Assembly: GCA_913057945.1 (NCBI GenBank)
Contig: CAJXOF010000015.1
Location: 1 to 64,000, forward strand
Length of the DNA: 64,000 nt
Direction: 5' to 3'
Origin: an uncultured Hyphomonadaceae bacterium
GTDB taxonomy: Bacteria; Pseudomonadota; Alphaproteobacteria; Caulobacterales; Hyphomonadaceae
The number at the start of each line of letters is the position of its first letter. The first letter of the stretch is position 1. Positions 17,935 through 28,458 of the stretch are shown piece after piece. The translations under genes were made by a program, and so were the position numbers. A model generated the notes under the pieces. The model was not told the origin of the DNA, did not search any database, and saw nothing but the letters and a program-made list of their open reading frames with translations.

Positions 17935-19176
17935 ATGAAACATTTCCTTCCAATCCTGCCCGCCCTGATTCTCGCCGCTTGTGGTGCCGAGTCCGACCAG
18001 ATTGACCCGGTTGATCACGCCGAGACGGCCACGCCACGCGAGATACATGAACGGATCCTGGTCTTGGATTCGCATCTTGATACGCCAGCCAATCTCTCGA
18101 AGGCGGACTTCGATATAATTGCCGATAATCCGACACAGATGGGGCAGGTGCAGGTCGACCTTCCCAAGATGCAGCGCGGCGGGCTTGATGGGGGCTTCTG
18201 GGTAATCTTCACGCCTCAGGGCCCCTTGGATGAAGCCTCATACGAAGCGGCAAAGCAGGCAGCCCTGACGCGATCAGACGACATAATTGCGATGGTCGAG
18301 GCGCATCCGGACCAGTTCGAACTCGCCTACACAGCGGATGATGCCGAGCGCATCGTTGCGGAGGGCAAACGGATTGTCTTCCAGTCCATCGAGAACAGCT
18401 ATCCGCTCGGCACGGACCTCACCGTGCTTGAGGACTTCTATGACCGCGGTGTGCGGCTCGTCGGGCCAGTGCATTTCCGCGACAACCAGTTTGCGGACAG
18501 CGCGACCGATTTGTCGGCGACGGACCTCGGCGGGCTGACGCCGCTTGGCGAAGAATTGGTCCGGGAGGCCAATCGACTCGGCATGATGGTTGATGGCTCG
18601 CATGCCGCCGACTCGACCGTCGAGGACATCATGGACATCTCCACGACTCCCATCGTGCTGTCGCATTCCGGCGTGAAAAGCCTGTACGACCATCCCCGGA
18701 ACATCCCGGATGATCTGCTGCGGCGAGTCGCGGAAAATGGCGGCGTTATCCAGATGAATGCCCTCGGATCATATATCGAGAATCTCGAGCCCCCTGTGGA
18801 ACGCACGGCCGCCCTGGAAGAACTGGCAGCCTCTTTTGAGGGACGTTCGCCCTTCGACCTGACCGACGAAGAGCGCGAGCAGTATATGGTGCGCCGTGGC
18901 GAAATCGATTCGGCCTATCCGATGCCACTTTCTTCGTTTGAAGTGTTCATGGATCAGATGCTCTATGCGCTGGAGATTGTCGGGCCGGATCATGTGGGCA
19001 TGGGCGCCGACTGGGATGGCGGCGGCGGCGTTGCCGGCATGGAGGATGTCTCCTCCCTGCCAAAAGTGACAGAACGCCTGATGGAAGAGGGCTATACGGA
19101 AGCAGACCTCGAAAAGATCTGGGGCGGAAACCTGCTCCGGATCATGCGCCAGGCCGAGGCGGCAAAGGCCCAATAA
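17935..19176 (+). CDS. M19-family membrane dipeptidase, lipoprotein
   Basis: 413 aa. Signal peptide with lipobox LAAC and cysteine C16, so it is a periplasm-facing lipoprotein. The renal-dipeptidase (M19) zinc site is visible: H47-x-D49 in LDSHLDTP, the glutamate in FQSIENSYPL, then histidines in DGSHAAD and LSHSGVKSLYDHPRNIPDDLL. The C-terminal GMGADWDGGGG pattern is also typical. It hydrolyses dipeptides, probably recovering peptides or peptidoglycan fragments. It stands alone, downstream of a terminator-like hairpin. Confidence 0.93.
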   Translation: MKHFLPILPALILAACGAESDQIDPVDHAETATPREIHERILVLDSHLDTPANLSKADFDIIADNPTQMGQVQVDLPKMQRGGLDGGFWVIFTPQGPLDEASYEAAKQAALTRSDDIIAMVEAHPDQFELAYTADDAERIVAEGKRIVFQSIENSYPLGTDLTVLEDFYDRGVRLVGPVHFRDNQFADSATDLSATDLGGLTPLGEELVREANRLGMMVDGSHAADSTVEDIMDISTTPIVLSHSGVKSLYDHPRNIPDDLLRRVAENGGVIQMNALGSYIENLEPPVERTAALEELAASFEGRSPFDLTDEEREQYMVRRGEIDSAYPMPLSSFEVFMDQMLYALEIVGPDHVGMGADWDGGGGVAGMEDVSSLPKVTERLMEEGYTEADLEKIWGGNLLRIMRQAEAAKAQ

Positions 19177-19237
19177 GCCTGTCAGGCCGGACTGAAGAAA
19201 TTCGTCCGGCAATGACGTTGGAGCCTTGCAAAGAGAC

Positions 19238-19264
19238 GGGCCTCTATGTATGAGGCCCCTTTCC
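19238..19264 (+). terminator. possible terminator after the dipeptidase gene
   Basis: GGGCCTC / GAGGCCC, a 7-bp perfect stem with a 7-base loop followed by CTTTCC. The weak T-run makes this uncertain; it lies about 60 bases after the stop and just ahead of rpmF. A second stem (19186-19192 with 19204-19210) without a T-run precedes it. Confidence 0.45.
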
Positions 19265-19303
19265 AATTCACGCGCATTTGCGCCAAACTACCGGATACCT
19301 GTT

Positions 19304-19489
19304 ATGGCAGTTCCAAAGAGCAAGATCTCCAAGTCGCGCCGCGGCATGCGTCGTTCGCACGACCGTCTCGACATGAACACGTATATCGAAGATGCGGAAT
19401 CCGGTGAACTGCGCCGTCCGCACCACATCGACCTGAAAACCGGCATGTACCGGGGCCGTCAGGTTCTCGAACCGCGTGACGATATCTAA
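19304..19489 (+). CDS. rpmF: 50S ribosomal protein L32
   Basis: 61 aa, the normal length for L32. Starts [20 protein letters not shown], followed by a conserved alphaproteobacterial middle ([17 protein letters not shown]). There is no zinc-binding CxxC pair, so it is the zinc-independent form. The ATG at 19304 fixes the start; in-frame codons upstream are not conserved. Usually rpmF lies next to plsX or yceD; here eno follows after a terminator, so it is probably monocistronic. Confidence 0.97.
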   Translation: MAVPKSKISKSRRGMRRSHDRLDMNTYIEDAESGELRRPHHIDLKTGMYRGRQVLEPRDDI

Positions 19490-19533
19490 ACGACCTGCTG
19501 TTGCGCTTTTGAGCGCGCAGCCTTAAGGGTGCG

Positions 19534-19566
19534 AGCGCTTCCTGCCAGAGCAGGGGGCGCTTTTTT
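19534..19566 (+). terminator. Rho-independent terminator of rpmF
   Basis: A 12-bp stem (19534-19545 with 19550-19561, including two G-T pairs) around a CAGA loop, running directly into six Ts. It ends 30 bases before the eno start and so separates the two genes. Confidence 0.85.
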
Positions 19567-19590
19567 CATTTCTAGGCCGCAAAGGTATAG

Positions 19591-20877
<1,287 letters not shown>

Positions 20878-20946
20878 CGGTTTAGGCCTGTCTATCGGGC
20901 CGGCGACGATCATGCTCTCTTAACCATACCGGGATTAGGTGAGGTT

Positions 20947-21246
20947 ATGAAATCGCGACTCGAGGCCGCCGGCCTGTCACTTCTGGTGCTTTATTTCGCC
21001 TACCACGCTTTTGCGGGGGAGAAGGGGCTCGGCCGGTGGTCAGACGCCCAGATGGAGCTTGAAGACCGCAAGACCGAGCTTTCCCAGTTGGAAGCCGATA
21101 TCGGGCGTTTGCGCACCGACATCCGGCGCCTGACACCGGGATCGGTGGATCCGGATTTCGTGGAGGCCATGGCGCGCGACAAGCTCGCTTTTGTCTATCC
21201 GAATGAAATTGTTCTCATTACCTCGGAACCAAGCTCTGCAAATTGA
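20947..21246 (+). CDS. ftsB: septum formation initiator FtsB/DivIC-type protein
   Basis: 99 aa. One transmembrane segment near the N-terminus (about residues 7-24), then a heptad-rich coiled coil (about 33-66), and the conserved C-terminal patch MARDKLAFVYPNEIV, typical of FtsB/DivIC. It belongs to the divisome FtsQLB-type complex and faces the periplasm. Positioned 69 bases after eno and 69 before pdhA, as in many alphaproteobacteria. Annotated elsewhere simply as septum formation initiator. Confidence 0.9.
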   Translation: MKSRLEAAGLSLLVLYFAYHAFAGEKGLGRWSDAQMELEDRKTELSQLEADIGRLRTDIRRLTPGSVDPDFVEAMARDKLAFVYPNEIVLITSEPSSAN

Positions 21247-21315
21247 CATAGTTGTTCTGACTTGTCGCTGCGTAATTGCGCATACATAAGTCTGGAAAAG
21301 GGTTGGAGCGTATTT

Positions 21316-22329
21316 ATGGCGACGAAAGCAAGAAGTTCAAAAAAGGCACCTTCCAAAACCGGCAAGGCAGAGATGCTGAAATACTATCGGGACATGCTCC
21401 TGATCCGTCGGTTTGAAGAAAAGGCGGGCCAACTTTACGGCATGGGCAAGATTGCCGGCTTCTGCCACCTCTATATCGGACAGGAAGCGGTTGTGACCGG
21501 TATGCAGGCCTGCCTGAAGGAAGGCGACCAGATCATCACCGGGTATCGCGATCACGGCCATATGCTGGCTTGTGACATGGACCCGAAAGGCGTCATGGCG
21601 GAACTCACCGGACGCACCGGCGGCTATTCCAAGGGGAAGGGCGGCTCGATGCACATGTTCTCCAAGGAAAAGAATTTCTATGGCGGCCACGGCATCGTGG
21701 GCGCCCAGGTCCCGATCGGGACCGGGCTTGGATTCGCGAACAAGTATCGCGGGACCGACAACGTTGCCGTTGCCTATTTCGGAGACGGTGCAGCCAATCA
21801 GGGCCAGGTCTATGAGGCCTTCAACATGGCATCGCTCTGGGACCTTCCGATCGTGTACGTGATCGAGAACAACATGTATGCCATGGGTACGAGTGTCGCC
21901 CGCCATGCTTCTGAAACCGAGCTCTACAAGCGCGGCATATCTTTCGAGATCGAGGGCGAAGAAGTGGACGGCATGGACGTGACGGCTGTGCGCGAAGCCG
22001 GCGAGAAAGCCGTCAAATACGCTCGTTCCGGCAAGGGGCCCTACATCCTCGAAATGAAGACCTACCGGTATCGCGGCCACTCCATGTCCGACCCGGCCAA
22101 GTACCGCAAACGCGAGGAAGTCGATGATATCCGGTCCCATCATGATCCTATCGAGGGCCTGAAGAACCAGCTCATCGAGCTTGGCCATGCCAGCGAAGAA
22201 GAACTCAAGAACATCGACAAGGAGATCAAAGGCATCGTCAAGGAAGCCGCCGATTTCTCGCTCGAGAGCCCCGAACCCAATTCATCCGAACTCTGGACTG
22301 ACGTCCTGAAAGACGTCGAGGTCGCCTGA
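21316..22329 (+). CDS. pdhA: pyruvate dehydrogenase E1 component, alpha subunit
   Basis: 337 aa from the ATG at 21316; 18 in-frame codons upstream are not conserved. Thiamine diphosphate-binding motif [20 protein letters not shown]...IENN is clear, as are [28 protein letters not shown] and the regulatory-loop region [14 protein letters not shown]. With PdhB it decarboxylates pyruvate and transfers the acetyl group to lipoate. First gene of the pdh operon; pdhB starts 55 bases later. Confidence 0.97.
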   Translation: MATKARSSKKAPSKTGKAEMLKYYRDMLLIRRFEEKAGQLYGMGKIAGFCHLYIGQEAVVTGMQACLKEGDQIITGYRDHGHMLACDMDPKGVMAELTGRTGGYSKGKGGSMHMFSKEKNFYGGHGIVGAQVPIGTGLGFANKYRGTDNVAVAYFGDGAANQGQVYEAFNMASLWDLPIVYVIENNMYAMGTSVARHASETELYKRGISFEIEGEEVDGMDVTAVREAGEKAVKYARSGKGPYILEMKTYRYRGHSMSDPAKYRKREEVDDIRSHHDPIEGLKNQLIELGHASEEELKNIDKEIKGIVKEAADFSLESPEPNSSELWTDVLKDVEVA

Positions 22330-22384
22330 TGACAGGCAAGCAATCCCCTCGACTGTCCGCCATCCTGTTTTCCGGAGCACACTA

Positions 22385-23773
22385 ATGTCCGTAGATATTC
22401 TCATGCCCGCCCTGTCTCCGACCATGGAAGAGGGCACTCTGTCGAAATGGCTTAAACAGGAAGGCGACACCGTCTCTTCCGGTGACATCATTGCCGAGAT
22501 CGAAACCGACAAGGCCACGATGGAAGTCGAAGCCGTCGACGAGGGCGTTTTGGCCAAGATCCTCATTCCCGAAGGCACCGAAGGCGTGAAGGTCAATGCC
22601 GTCATTGCCGTACTGGCTGAGGAAGGCGAAGACGCGTCCAAGGTAGAAGCCAAAGGCGATGCCGGCGGTCAGACCACCGAAGAATCGGCCGAGTCTGATG
22701 AAGACACGGAAACGGAGGAAACAAACGACGAGGCCGAGGCTCCGAAGGCGGCCGTGCTGTCAGACCCGAGCATTCCCGAAGGGACATCCTTTACCGATAC
22801 GACGGTGCGGGATGCGCTGCGCGACGCCATGGCCGAAGAAATGCGCCGCGACGAATCTGTTTTCGTCATGGGCGAGGAAGTTGCGGAGTATCAAGGTGCC
22901 TACAAGGTCACGCGGGAACTGCTTCAGGAATTCGGCGCGCGTCGTGTGGTGGATACGCCGATCACGGAGCATGGCTTTGCCGGACTTGGGGTAGGGGCCG
23001 CCTTTGCGGGTCTCAAACCCATTGTCGAATTCATGACCTTCAATTTCGCCATGCAGGCCATTGACCAGATCATCAACTCTGCAGCCAAGACCCTCTACAT
23101 GTCCGGCGGCCAGATGGGCTGTCCGATCGTGTTTCGGGGTCCTAATGGTGCAGCGTCGCGTGTCGGCGCCCAGCACAGCCAGGACTATTCGGCCTGGTAT
23201 GGCCAGATCCCAGGTCTGAAAGTCGTGGCGCCTTATGACGCCGCCGACGCCAAAGGCCTCCTGAAAGCCGCCATCCGCGATCCGAACCCGGTTGTCTTCC
23301 TTGAGCATGAATTGCTTTACGGAAACAGCTTCCCGGTGCCGGACCTTGACGACCATATCCTGCCAATTGGCAAGGCAGCCATCAAACGCGCTGGCACAGA
23401 TGTTACGCTGGTTGCTCATTCCCGCATGGTAGGGTTTGCGCTTCAGGCAGCTGAAACCCTCGCAGAGCAGGGTATTGATGCCGAAGTCATTGACCTGCGC
23501 ACGATCCGTCCTTTGGACACCGAGACCGTGATCGAAAGCGTGAAGAAGACCAATCGCATCGTCTGTTGTGAGGAGGGCTGGCGCTTCTTTGGCGTTGGCG
23601 CCGAGATTGCCGCGACGGTGACTGCCGAAGCGTTCGACTATCTCGATGCGCCTCCGGCTCGCGTCCACCAGAAGGACGTCCCCCTGCCATATGCGGCGAA
23701 TCTGGAAGCCATGAGCCTTCCGAATGCCGATGACATCGTCGAAGCCGCGCGGAGAGTTTGCTATGTCGACTGA
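22385..23773 (+). CDS. pdhB: pyruvate dehydrogenase E1 beta subunit with N-terminal lipoyl domain
   Basis: 462 aa, about 130 longer than a plain E1 beta. Residues 1-80 form a biotinyl/lipoyl domain with lipoylated lysine K43 in [16 protein letters not shown]. An acidic linker (about 85-125, rich in Glu/Asp/Thr) follows, then the E1 beta transketolase-type domains with [18 protein letters not shown] and [14 protein letters not shown]. Lipoyl-bearing E1 beta is a known alphaproteobacterial variant (for example in Zymomonas and rhizobia). It lets E1 carry its own swinging arm besides that of E2. The 3' end overlaps the DUF5076 gene by 11 bases. Confidence 0.97.
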   Translation: MSVDILMPALSPTMEEGTLSKWLKQEGDTVSSGDIIAEIETDKATMEVEAVDEGVLAKILIPEGTEGVKVNAVIAVLAEEGEDASKVEAKGDAGGQTTEESAESDEDTETEETNDEAEAPKAAVLSDPSIPEGTSFTDTTVRDALRDAMAEEMRRDESVFVMGEEVAEYQGAYKVTRELLQEFGARRVVDTPITEHGFAGLGVGAAFAGLKPIVEFMTFNFAMQAIDQIINSAAKTLYMSGGQMGCPIVFRGPNGAASRVGAQHSQDYSAWYGQIPGLKVVAPYDAADAKGLLKAAIRDPNPVVFLEHELLYGNSFPVPDLDDHILPIGKAAIKRAGTDVTLVAHSRMVGFALQAAETLAEQGIDAEVIDLRTIRPLDTETVIESVKKTNRIVCCEEGWRFFGVGAEIAATVTAEAFDYLDAPPARVHQKDVPLPYAANLEAMSLPNADDIVEAARRVCYVD

Positions 23774-24086
23774 GAAAAGAGAACTCAAGGCGCCCCCATC
23801 GATCGATGGGGCCCAGAGCGCTCAGGAGATGATCCGCTTCTGGATCGCTGACAACACTGAGCATGTCAGCCTGAGAGTTGGAGATGCGGCGGCTCCCTCC
23901 AAGGAGCCCACCATGTGGGGCTTCATGCTGGCAGACATCGCCAAGCACGTGACGGATGGATTCAAGGAACTCCATCCGGAAGGCCCTGAGAAGGAAGACA
24001 TCATCAAGGAAATCGTGACGGGTTTCCTGAACCGCATCCAGTTCGGCCCGAAATCTCCGGGCGATGTCCAGAAGATGGGGGACTGA
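23763..24086 (+). CDS. DUF5076 protein inside the pdh operon
   Basis: 107 aa, cytoplasmic, no signal or membrane segment. Central pattern [18 protein letters not shown], followed by [17 protein letters not shown] and a charged C-terminus. I match it to the small DUF5076 family of Caulobacterales and relatives. The ATG overlaps the last 11 bases of pdhB, and pdhC begins one base after its stop, so it is translated with the complex. Function unknown; position suggests a regulator or accessory of pyruvate dehydrogenase. Confidence 0.72.
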   Translation: MSTEKRELKAPPSIDGAQSAQEMIRFWIADNTEHVSLRVGDAAAPSKEPTMWGFMLADIAKHVTDGFKELHPEGPEKEDIIKEIVTGFLNRIQFGPKSPGDVQKMGD

Positions 24087-24087
24087 T

Positions 24088-25416
24088 ATGGCTATCAATA
24101 TCACCATGCCCGCCCTGTCGCCGACGATGGAAGAGGGCACGCTCGCCAAATGGCTCGTCAAGGAAGGCGATACGGTCTCATCGGGCGACATTATTGCCGA
24201 GATTGAAACCGACAAGGCGACGATGGAAGTCGAAGCCGTCGATGAAGGTACGATTGCGAAAATCCTCGTTGAGGCCGGCGCGGAGGGCGTGAAGGTCAAT
24301 GAGGTGATCGCGATCCTCGCTGAAGAAGGGGAAGACGCATCGTCGGTTAAGGCGCCTGCCAAGCAAGACGCGCCAAAGGACCAGGCGGAAGCCGCGCCGA
24401 AATCGGAAGACACAAAGCCTGCGCCCAAGACAGAGGCTGCGGCCCTGCCAAAGAAGGCGGACAGCGCTACCACGCCGTCTAAATCACCCCTTCCGTCTGC
24501 AAATTCTTCTGATGGCCGCATCAAGGCAAGCCCCTTGGCACGCCGGATTGCGGACATGAAAGGTCTCGACCTCTCGGGGCTTAGCGGTACAGGCCCACGC
24601 GGCCGGATTATCAAACGCGACGTAGAGGGTGCCAAAGCAGCGCAAGCAGGTGCGAGTACGGGCGCTACAACCCAGCCCGATGGCCTGATCCTGCCGCAAA
24701 TCCTGGACGACCGTATTTACGCACCTGACAGCTACGACCTCGTGCCGCTGGATGGTATGCGCAAGACCGTTGCGAAGCGCCTGACGACCAGCTTCATGCA
24801 GGTGCCACACTTCCCGCTGAACATCGATCTCGAACTCGATCACTTGCTGGCAAGCCGCGCTGCAATCAATGCGGCTGCGCGTGAAGGGGTCAAAGTGTCG
24901 GTCAATGACATGCTCATCAAGGCGGCTGCCATGGCGCTGATGGACGAGCCGGACTGCAACGCGTCCTATACCGACAAGGGCATAGCCTATCACAAGCATG
25001 CGAATGTCTCGGTTGCCGTGGCCATCGATGGCGGGCTGATCACGCCTGTCATCTTCGACGCCGAAACCAAAGGCCTTGCGGAGATTTCCGAAGAGATGAA
25101 GGATCTCGCAACCCGCGCACGAGAGCGGAAACTGAAGCCGCAGGAGTACAGCGGTGGCACGTTCAGCATTTCAAACCTCGGCATGTTCGGCATTAAGAGT
25201 TTTGCGTCCATCATCAATCCGCCGGAAGGCATGATCCTGTCGGTGGGCGCGGGCGAGAAACGCGCTGTCGTCGATGCGAAGGGCAATATCGCTGCGCGCA
25301 CCGTGATGACTGTCACCCTGACCTGCGACCACCGCGTCGTCGGCGGGGCCGAAGGCGCCAAATGGCTGCAGGCCTTCAAGCGGTATGTTGAAACCCCCGA
25401 AGCCATGCTGCTCTGA
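24088..25416 (+). CDS. pdhC: dihydrolipoamide acetyltransferase (E2 of pyruvate dehydrogenase)
   Basis: 442 aa. Lipoyl domain 1-80 (K43), Ala/Pro/Lys-rich linker, peripheral subunit-binding domain about 146-182 ([21 protein letters not shown]), and the catalytic acetyltransferase domain from about 205. The active-site histidine is H415 in CDHRVVGG. In the usual H-x-x-x-D-G motif the position after three residues is Asp; here it is Gly419, confirmed in the codons (GGC GGG). Forms the complex core, transferring acetyl to CoA. The stop overlaps the next ATG by one base. Confidence 0.95.
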   Translation: MAINITMPALSPTMEEGTLAKWLVKEGDTVSSGDIIAEIETDKATMEVEAVDEGTIAKILVEAGAEGVKVNEVIAILAEEGEDASSVKAPAKQDAPKDQAEAAPKSEDTKPAPKTEAAALPKKADSATTPSKSPLPSANSSDGRIKASPLARRIADMKGLDLSGLSGTGPRGRIIKRDVEGAKAAQAGASTGATTQPDGLILPQILDDRIYAPDSYDLVPLDGMRKTVAKRLTTSFMQVPHFPLNIDLELDHLLASRAAINAAAREGVKVSVNDMLIKAAAMALMDEPDCNASYTDKGIAYHKHANVSVAVAIDGGLITPVIFDAETKGLAEISEEMKDLATRARERKLKPQEYSGGTFSISNLGMFGIKSFASIINPPEGMILSVGAGEKRAVVDAKGNIAARTVMTVTLTCDHRVVGGAEGAKWLQAFKRYVETPEAMLL

Positions 25417-25799
25417 TGATGCGGCTCGGGATGATGCTTGTCAGCCTGACCTTTCTCGCCGGATGCTCCGGGGAAAGCGTGTCCACGGACGATTCATCGG
25501 ACATGAGTGAGGCAGACATTCGCATGATTGCTGGCGAGCTTGCGATCCAGAAAGGTATCAACCTTTTGTGTGATCGGGAGGATACAGACCAGCTTTCGGA
25601 GTTCATGGAAGATTTGCGCTACGAAGGAGTAGATCGGGAACTTCGCGAAGACATTGCCGCCGACAGCGTCGTACTAATGAACAAGATTGCTGCGGAAGAC
25701 CCCGAATACATCTGCGCGCCTGAAATGTTCGAGAGCGCGGATCAGCGCGTGTCCCAAGCGCTTCTGGCGTGGGACGAAATGAGAGGAATAACCCAATGA
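25416..25799 (+). CDS. small lipoprotein of unknown function inside the pdh operon
   Basis: 127 aa. Signal peptide with lipobox LAGC, cysteine C17, then a Ser/Asp-rich stretch and a helical acidic domain (about 30-127) with two further cysteines, C52 and C100, that could form a disulfide in the periplasm. I recognise no family. Translationally coupled on both sides: its ATG overlaps the pdhC stop by one base (a second ATG follows at once), and its TGA overlaps the lpdA start by four. An envelope lipoprotein locked into a cytoplasmic enzyme operon is unusual. Confidence 0.78.
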   Translation: MMRLGMMLVSLTFLAGCSGESVSTDDSSDMSEADIRMIAGELAIQKGINLLCDREDTDQLSEFMEDLRYEGVDRELREDIAADSVVLMNKIAAEDPEYICAPEMFESADQRVSQALLAWDEMRGITQ

Positions 25800-27211
25800 G
25801 CACGCAGTATGATCTCATCGTCATCGGATCGGGCCCCGGCGGGTATGTTTCGGCCATTCGCGCGTCGCAACTGGGCATGAAAACCGCCATCGTCGAGCGC
25901 GAAAGCCTCGGAGGAATTTGCCTGAACTGGGGCTGTATTCCAACCAAGGCGCTGCTGCGTTCGGCTGAGGTCCTGCACCTGGCGAAAAACGCCAAGGAAT
26001 TCGGTCTCAAGATCGACAAGGCAGATTTCGACCTTGGTGCGGTCGTGAAACGTTCGCGCGGCATCGCGAACCAGCTCTCGACCGGCGTGAAATTCCTGAT
26101 GAAGAAGAACAAGATCGATGTGCTCGAAGGCACCGCCCGCCTCGAAAAAGGTACGCCGGCACCGAAGGTCGTCGTCAAAGACAAGGATGGCAAGGACACG
26201 TCCTACCAGGCCAAGCATGTCATGCTGGCCACCGGCGCGCGGGCGCGCGATATCCCGCAGGCCGGCCTTGTTGCAGACAAGAAACTGATCTGGACGTACC
26301 GCGAAGCCATGACGCCTGACATCATGCCGAAACGCCTGCTGGTCATCGGCTCCGGCGCCATTGGTATTGAATTCGCCAGTTTCTATCACGAGCTCGGCGC
26401 TGATGTGACCGTCGCTGAAGTGATGGACCGCATCCTGCCGGTGGAAGACGAGGAAATTTCCAAACTCGCCGAGAAGGACTTCAAGAAGCAGGGATTGAAT
26501 ATCGTAACCGGCGCGAAGGTCGAAAACCTCAAGGCTGAGAAGTCCACCGTCACGGCGGAAATCACGGACAAGTCCGGCAAGAAAGAGAAAAAAGAATTCG
26601 ACCGCGCGATCCTTGCTGTCGGTATCGTTGGCAATGTTGAAGATCTTGGCCTTGAAGAACTAGGCGTGAAGGTCGAGAAGACCCATGTCAAAGTGGACAA
26701 TTTCGGGCGCACCGGCGTCAAAGGTCTCTATGCCATCGGCGATCTGACCGGCCCGCCATGGCTTGCCCACAAGGCATCTCATGAAGGCGTTGTGTGTGTC
26801 GAAGGCATTGCTGGCGCCGATCATGCCGAACCGTTCGATCCGTGGAATGTGCCGGGCTGTACATACGCCCACCCGCAGGTCGCCAGCGTGGGCCTCACCG
26901 AGAAGGCCGCAAAGGAAAAAGGCTACGATATCAAGGTCGGCCGCTTCCCCTTCATCGGCAATGGCAAGGCCATCGCAATGGGCGCCTCCGAAGGCCTCGT
27001 CAAAACCATCTTCGACAAGAAGACCGGCGAATTGCTGGGCGCACACATGATCGGCGCGGAAGTCACAGAACTGATCCAGGGCTATGTCATTGCCCGTCAG
27101 GGTGAATTGACCGAACAGGATCTGGCGCACACCATCTTCCCGCATCCCACCATATCCGAAAGCATGCATGAATCCGTGCTGGATGCCGAAGGCCGCGTGA
27201 TACACATCTAG
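25796..27211 (+). CDS. lpdA: dihydrolipoamide dehydrogenase (E3)
   Basis: 471 aa. FAD-dependent disulfide oxidoreductase that reoxidises the lipoyl arms and makes NADH. FAD motif VIGSGPGGYVSAIRA (9-23), redox pair C42/C47 in GGICLNWGCIPTK, NAD-binding GSGAIGIEFASFYHELG, FAD-binding IGDLTGPPWLAHKASHEG, and C-terminal catalytic HPHPTISE-type segment (IFPHPTISESMHE). The ATG at 25796 overlaps the preceding lipoprotein stop. Closes the pdh operon; it may also serve 2-oxoglutarate dehydrogenase. Confidence 0.97.
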   Translation: MSTQYDLIVIGSGPGGYVSAIRASQLGMKTAIVERESLGGICLNWGCIPTKALLRSAEVLHLAKNAKEFGLKIDKADFDLGAVVKRSRGIANQLSTGVKFLMKKNKIDVLEGTARLEKGTPAPKVVVKDKDGKDTSYQAKHVMLATGARARDIPQAGLVADKKLIWTYREAMTPDIMPKRLLVIGSGAIGIEFASFYHELGADVTVAEVMDRILPVEDEEISKLAEKDFKKQGLNIVTGAKVENLKAEKSTVTAEITDKSGKKEKKEFDRAILAVGIVGNVEDLGLEELGVKVEKTHVKVDNFGRTGVKGLYAIGDLTGPPWLAHKASHEGVVCVEGIAGADHAEPFDPWNVPGCTYAHPQVASVGLTEKAAKEKGYDIKVGRFPFIGNGKAIAMGASEGLVKTIFDKKTGELLGAHMIGAEVTELIQGYVIARQGELTEQDLAHTIFPHPTISESMHESVLDAEGRVIHI

Positions 27212-27249
27212 CAATGGTCGCCCCGTGCGACAGACGTACGGGGGCAGCC

Positions 27250-28458
27250 ATGAAACTCAGCATCGGACCGGGAGCCCTCGTCGCAGCCGGTTTCATTGGA
27301 CCTGGTACGGTTACGGCGTGCACGCTGGCCGGCGCGGATTTTGGCTACGCCTTGATCTGGGCACTCGTCTTCGCGACCCTTGCAACCATCATCCTGCAGG
27401 AAATGGCGGCGCGGTTGGGAATCGTGTCAGGCAAGGGACTGGCAGCCGCTATGACGGCGCCGGAAAATGGACCATTCGTCAAATGGTCGATCATCCTGCT
27501 CGGTGTGTCCGCCCTGGCTGTCGGAAATTCGGCCTATGAAGCGGGCAATCTCGCTGGCGGCGCGTTGGGACTGGAAGCCCTGTTCCAGTCGACCGGCGTG
27601 TCTCACAGGCTGATAGTCTTGGTGTTAAGCGCAACGGCGGCCGGGTTTCTCTTGTTCGGCCACTACAAGCATATCGAGAAACTTCTGATTGGCCTCGTCC
27701 TGATGATGAGTATCGCTTTTGCGGGCAGCGTGCTCCTCACGCGACCTGACCTCGCCGGCTGGGTCAGCGGCCTGAAGCCAGCAATCCCCGATGGTGGATT
27801 GCTGACCGCCATTGCCCTGATCGGCACGACGATCGTGCCGTACAATCTGTTTCTCCACGCCTCCACAGTTCGCGACAAATGGCCGGACGGATCTGCCGAG
27901 GCGTTGCGAGCGGCAAGAGCCGACACCGCGATGTCCATCGGTCTTGGCGGCCTCGTGTCGATCCTGATCCTGTCGACCGCAGCCGCCAGCCTGTTCGGTT
28001 CAGGTATAGCGGTCTCATCCGCTGCAGACATGGCGATTTCTATTGAACCCGCCTACGGGCAGTTCGCGAAATACCTGGTGGGAATTGGCCTGTTCGGTGC
28101 GGGTCTGTCATCTTCCATCACAGCTCCGCTGGCCACGGCGTATGCCTTGTCAGAATTTGGAGGGTTCCAGCGCACTGGTCGGTTCTTCCGAGGGATTGCG
28201 CTGGGTGTCCTGGCAATCGGAACACTTATCGCTCTGTTGGGTGTGCGGCCCGTCAAAGTGATTCTCTTTGCCCAAGTTGCAAATGGGCTCATCCTGCCTG
28301 TCATCGCAGTCTTCCTGTTGATCGCGATGAATCGCAAACGTCTGTTGGGCAGTCACGTGAATTCATGGCTGGCGAACACGCTTGGCATCGGTGTCGTCGC
28401 AATAACCTTCGGCCTCGGCTTGCGCCTGACCCTCAGAGCCCTAAATGTCTGGGCATGA
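27250..28458 (+). CDS. NRAMP-superfamily transporter lacking the canonical metal-binding motifs
   Basis: 402 aa from the ATG at 27250 (an ATG at 27214 would add 12 unconserved residues). About eleven hydrophobic segments in the LeuT/NRAMP arrangement. The helix 1 motif, D-P-G-N in metal transporters, is GPGT (17-20). The helix 6 motif, A-x-x-M-P-H, is TTIVPYN (193-199). The metal-coordinating Asp, Asn and Met are therefore all lost. Its stop overlaps the pxpA start (ATGA). Bacillus subtilis has the same pairing of an NRAMP-like gene (ycsG) with pxpA/ycsF. The substrate is probably not Mn or Fe; import of 5-oxoproline or another substrate is an inference. Confidence 0.85.
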   Translation: MKLSIGPGALVAAGFIGPGTVTACTLAGADFGYALIWALVFATLATIILQEMAARLGIVSGKGLAAAMTAPENGPFVKWSIILLGVSALAVGNSAYEAGNLAGGALGLEALFQSTGVSHRLIVLVLSATAAGFLLFGHYKHIEKLLIGLVLMMSIAFAGSVLLTRPDLAGWVSGLKPAIPDGGLLTAIALIGTTIVPYNLFLHASTVRDKWPDGSAEALRAARADTAMSIGLGGLVSILILSTAAASLFGSGIAVSSAADMAISIEPAYGQFAKYLVGIGLFGAGLSSSITAPLATAYALSEFGGFQRTGRFFRGIALGVLAIGTLIALLGVRPVKVILFAQVANGLILPVIAVFLLIAMNRKRLLGSHVNSWLANTLGIGVVAITFGLGLRLTLRALNVWA

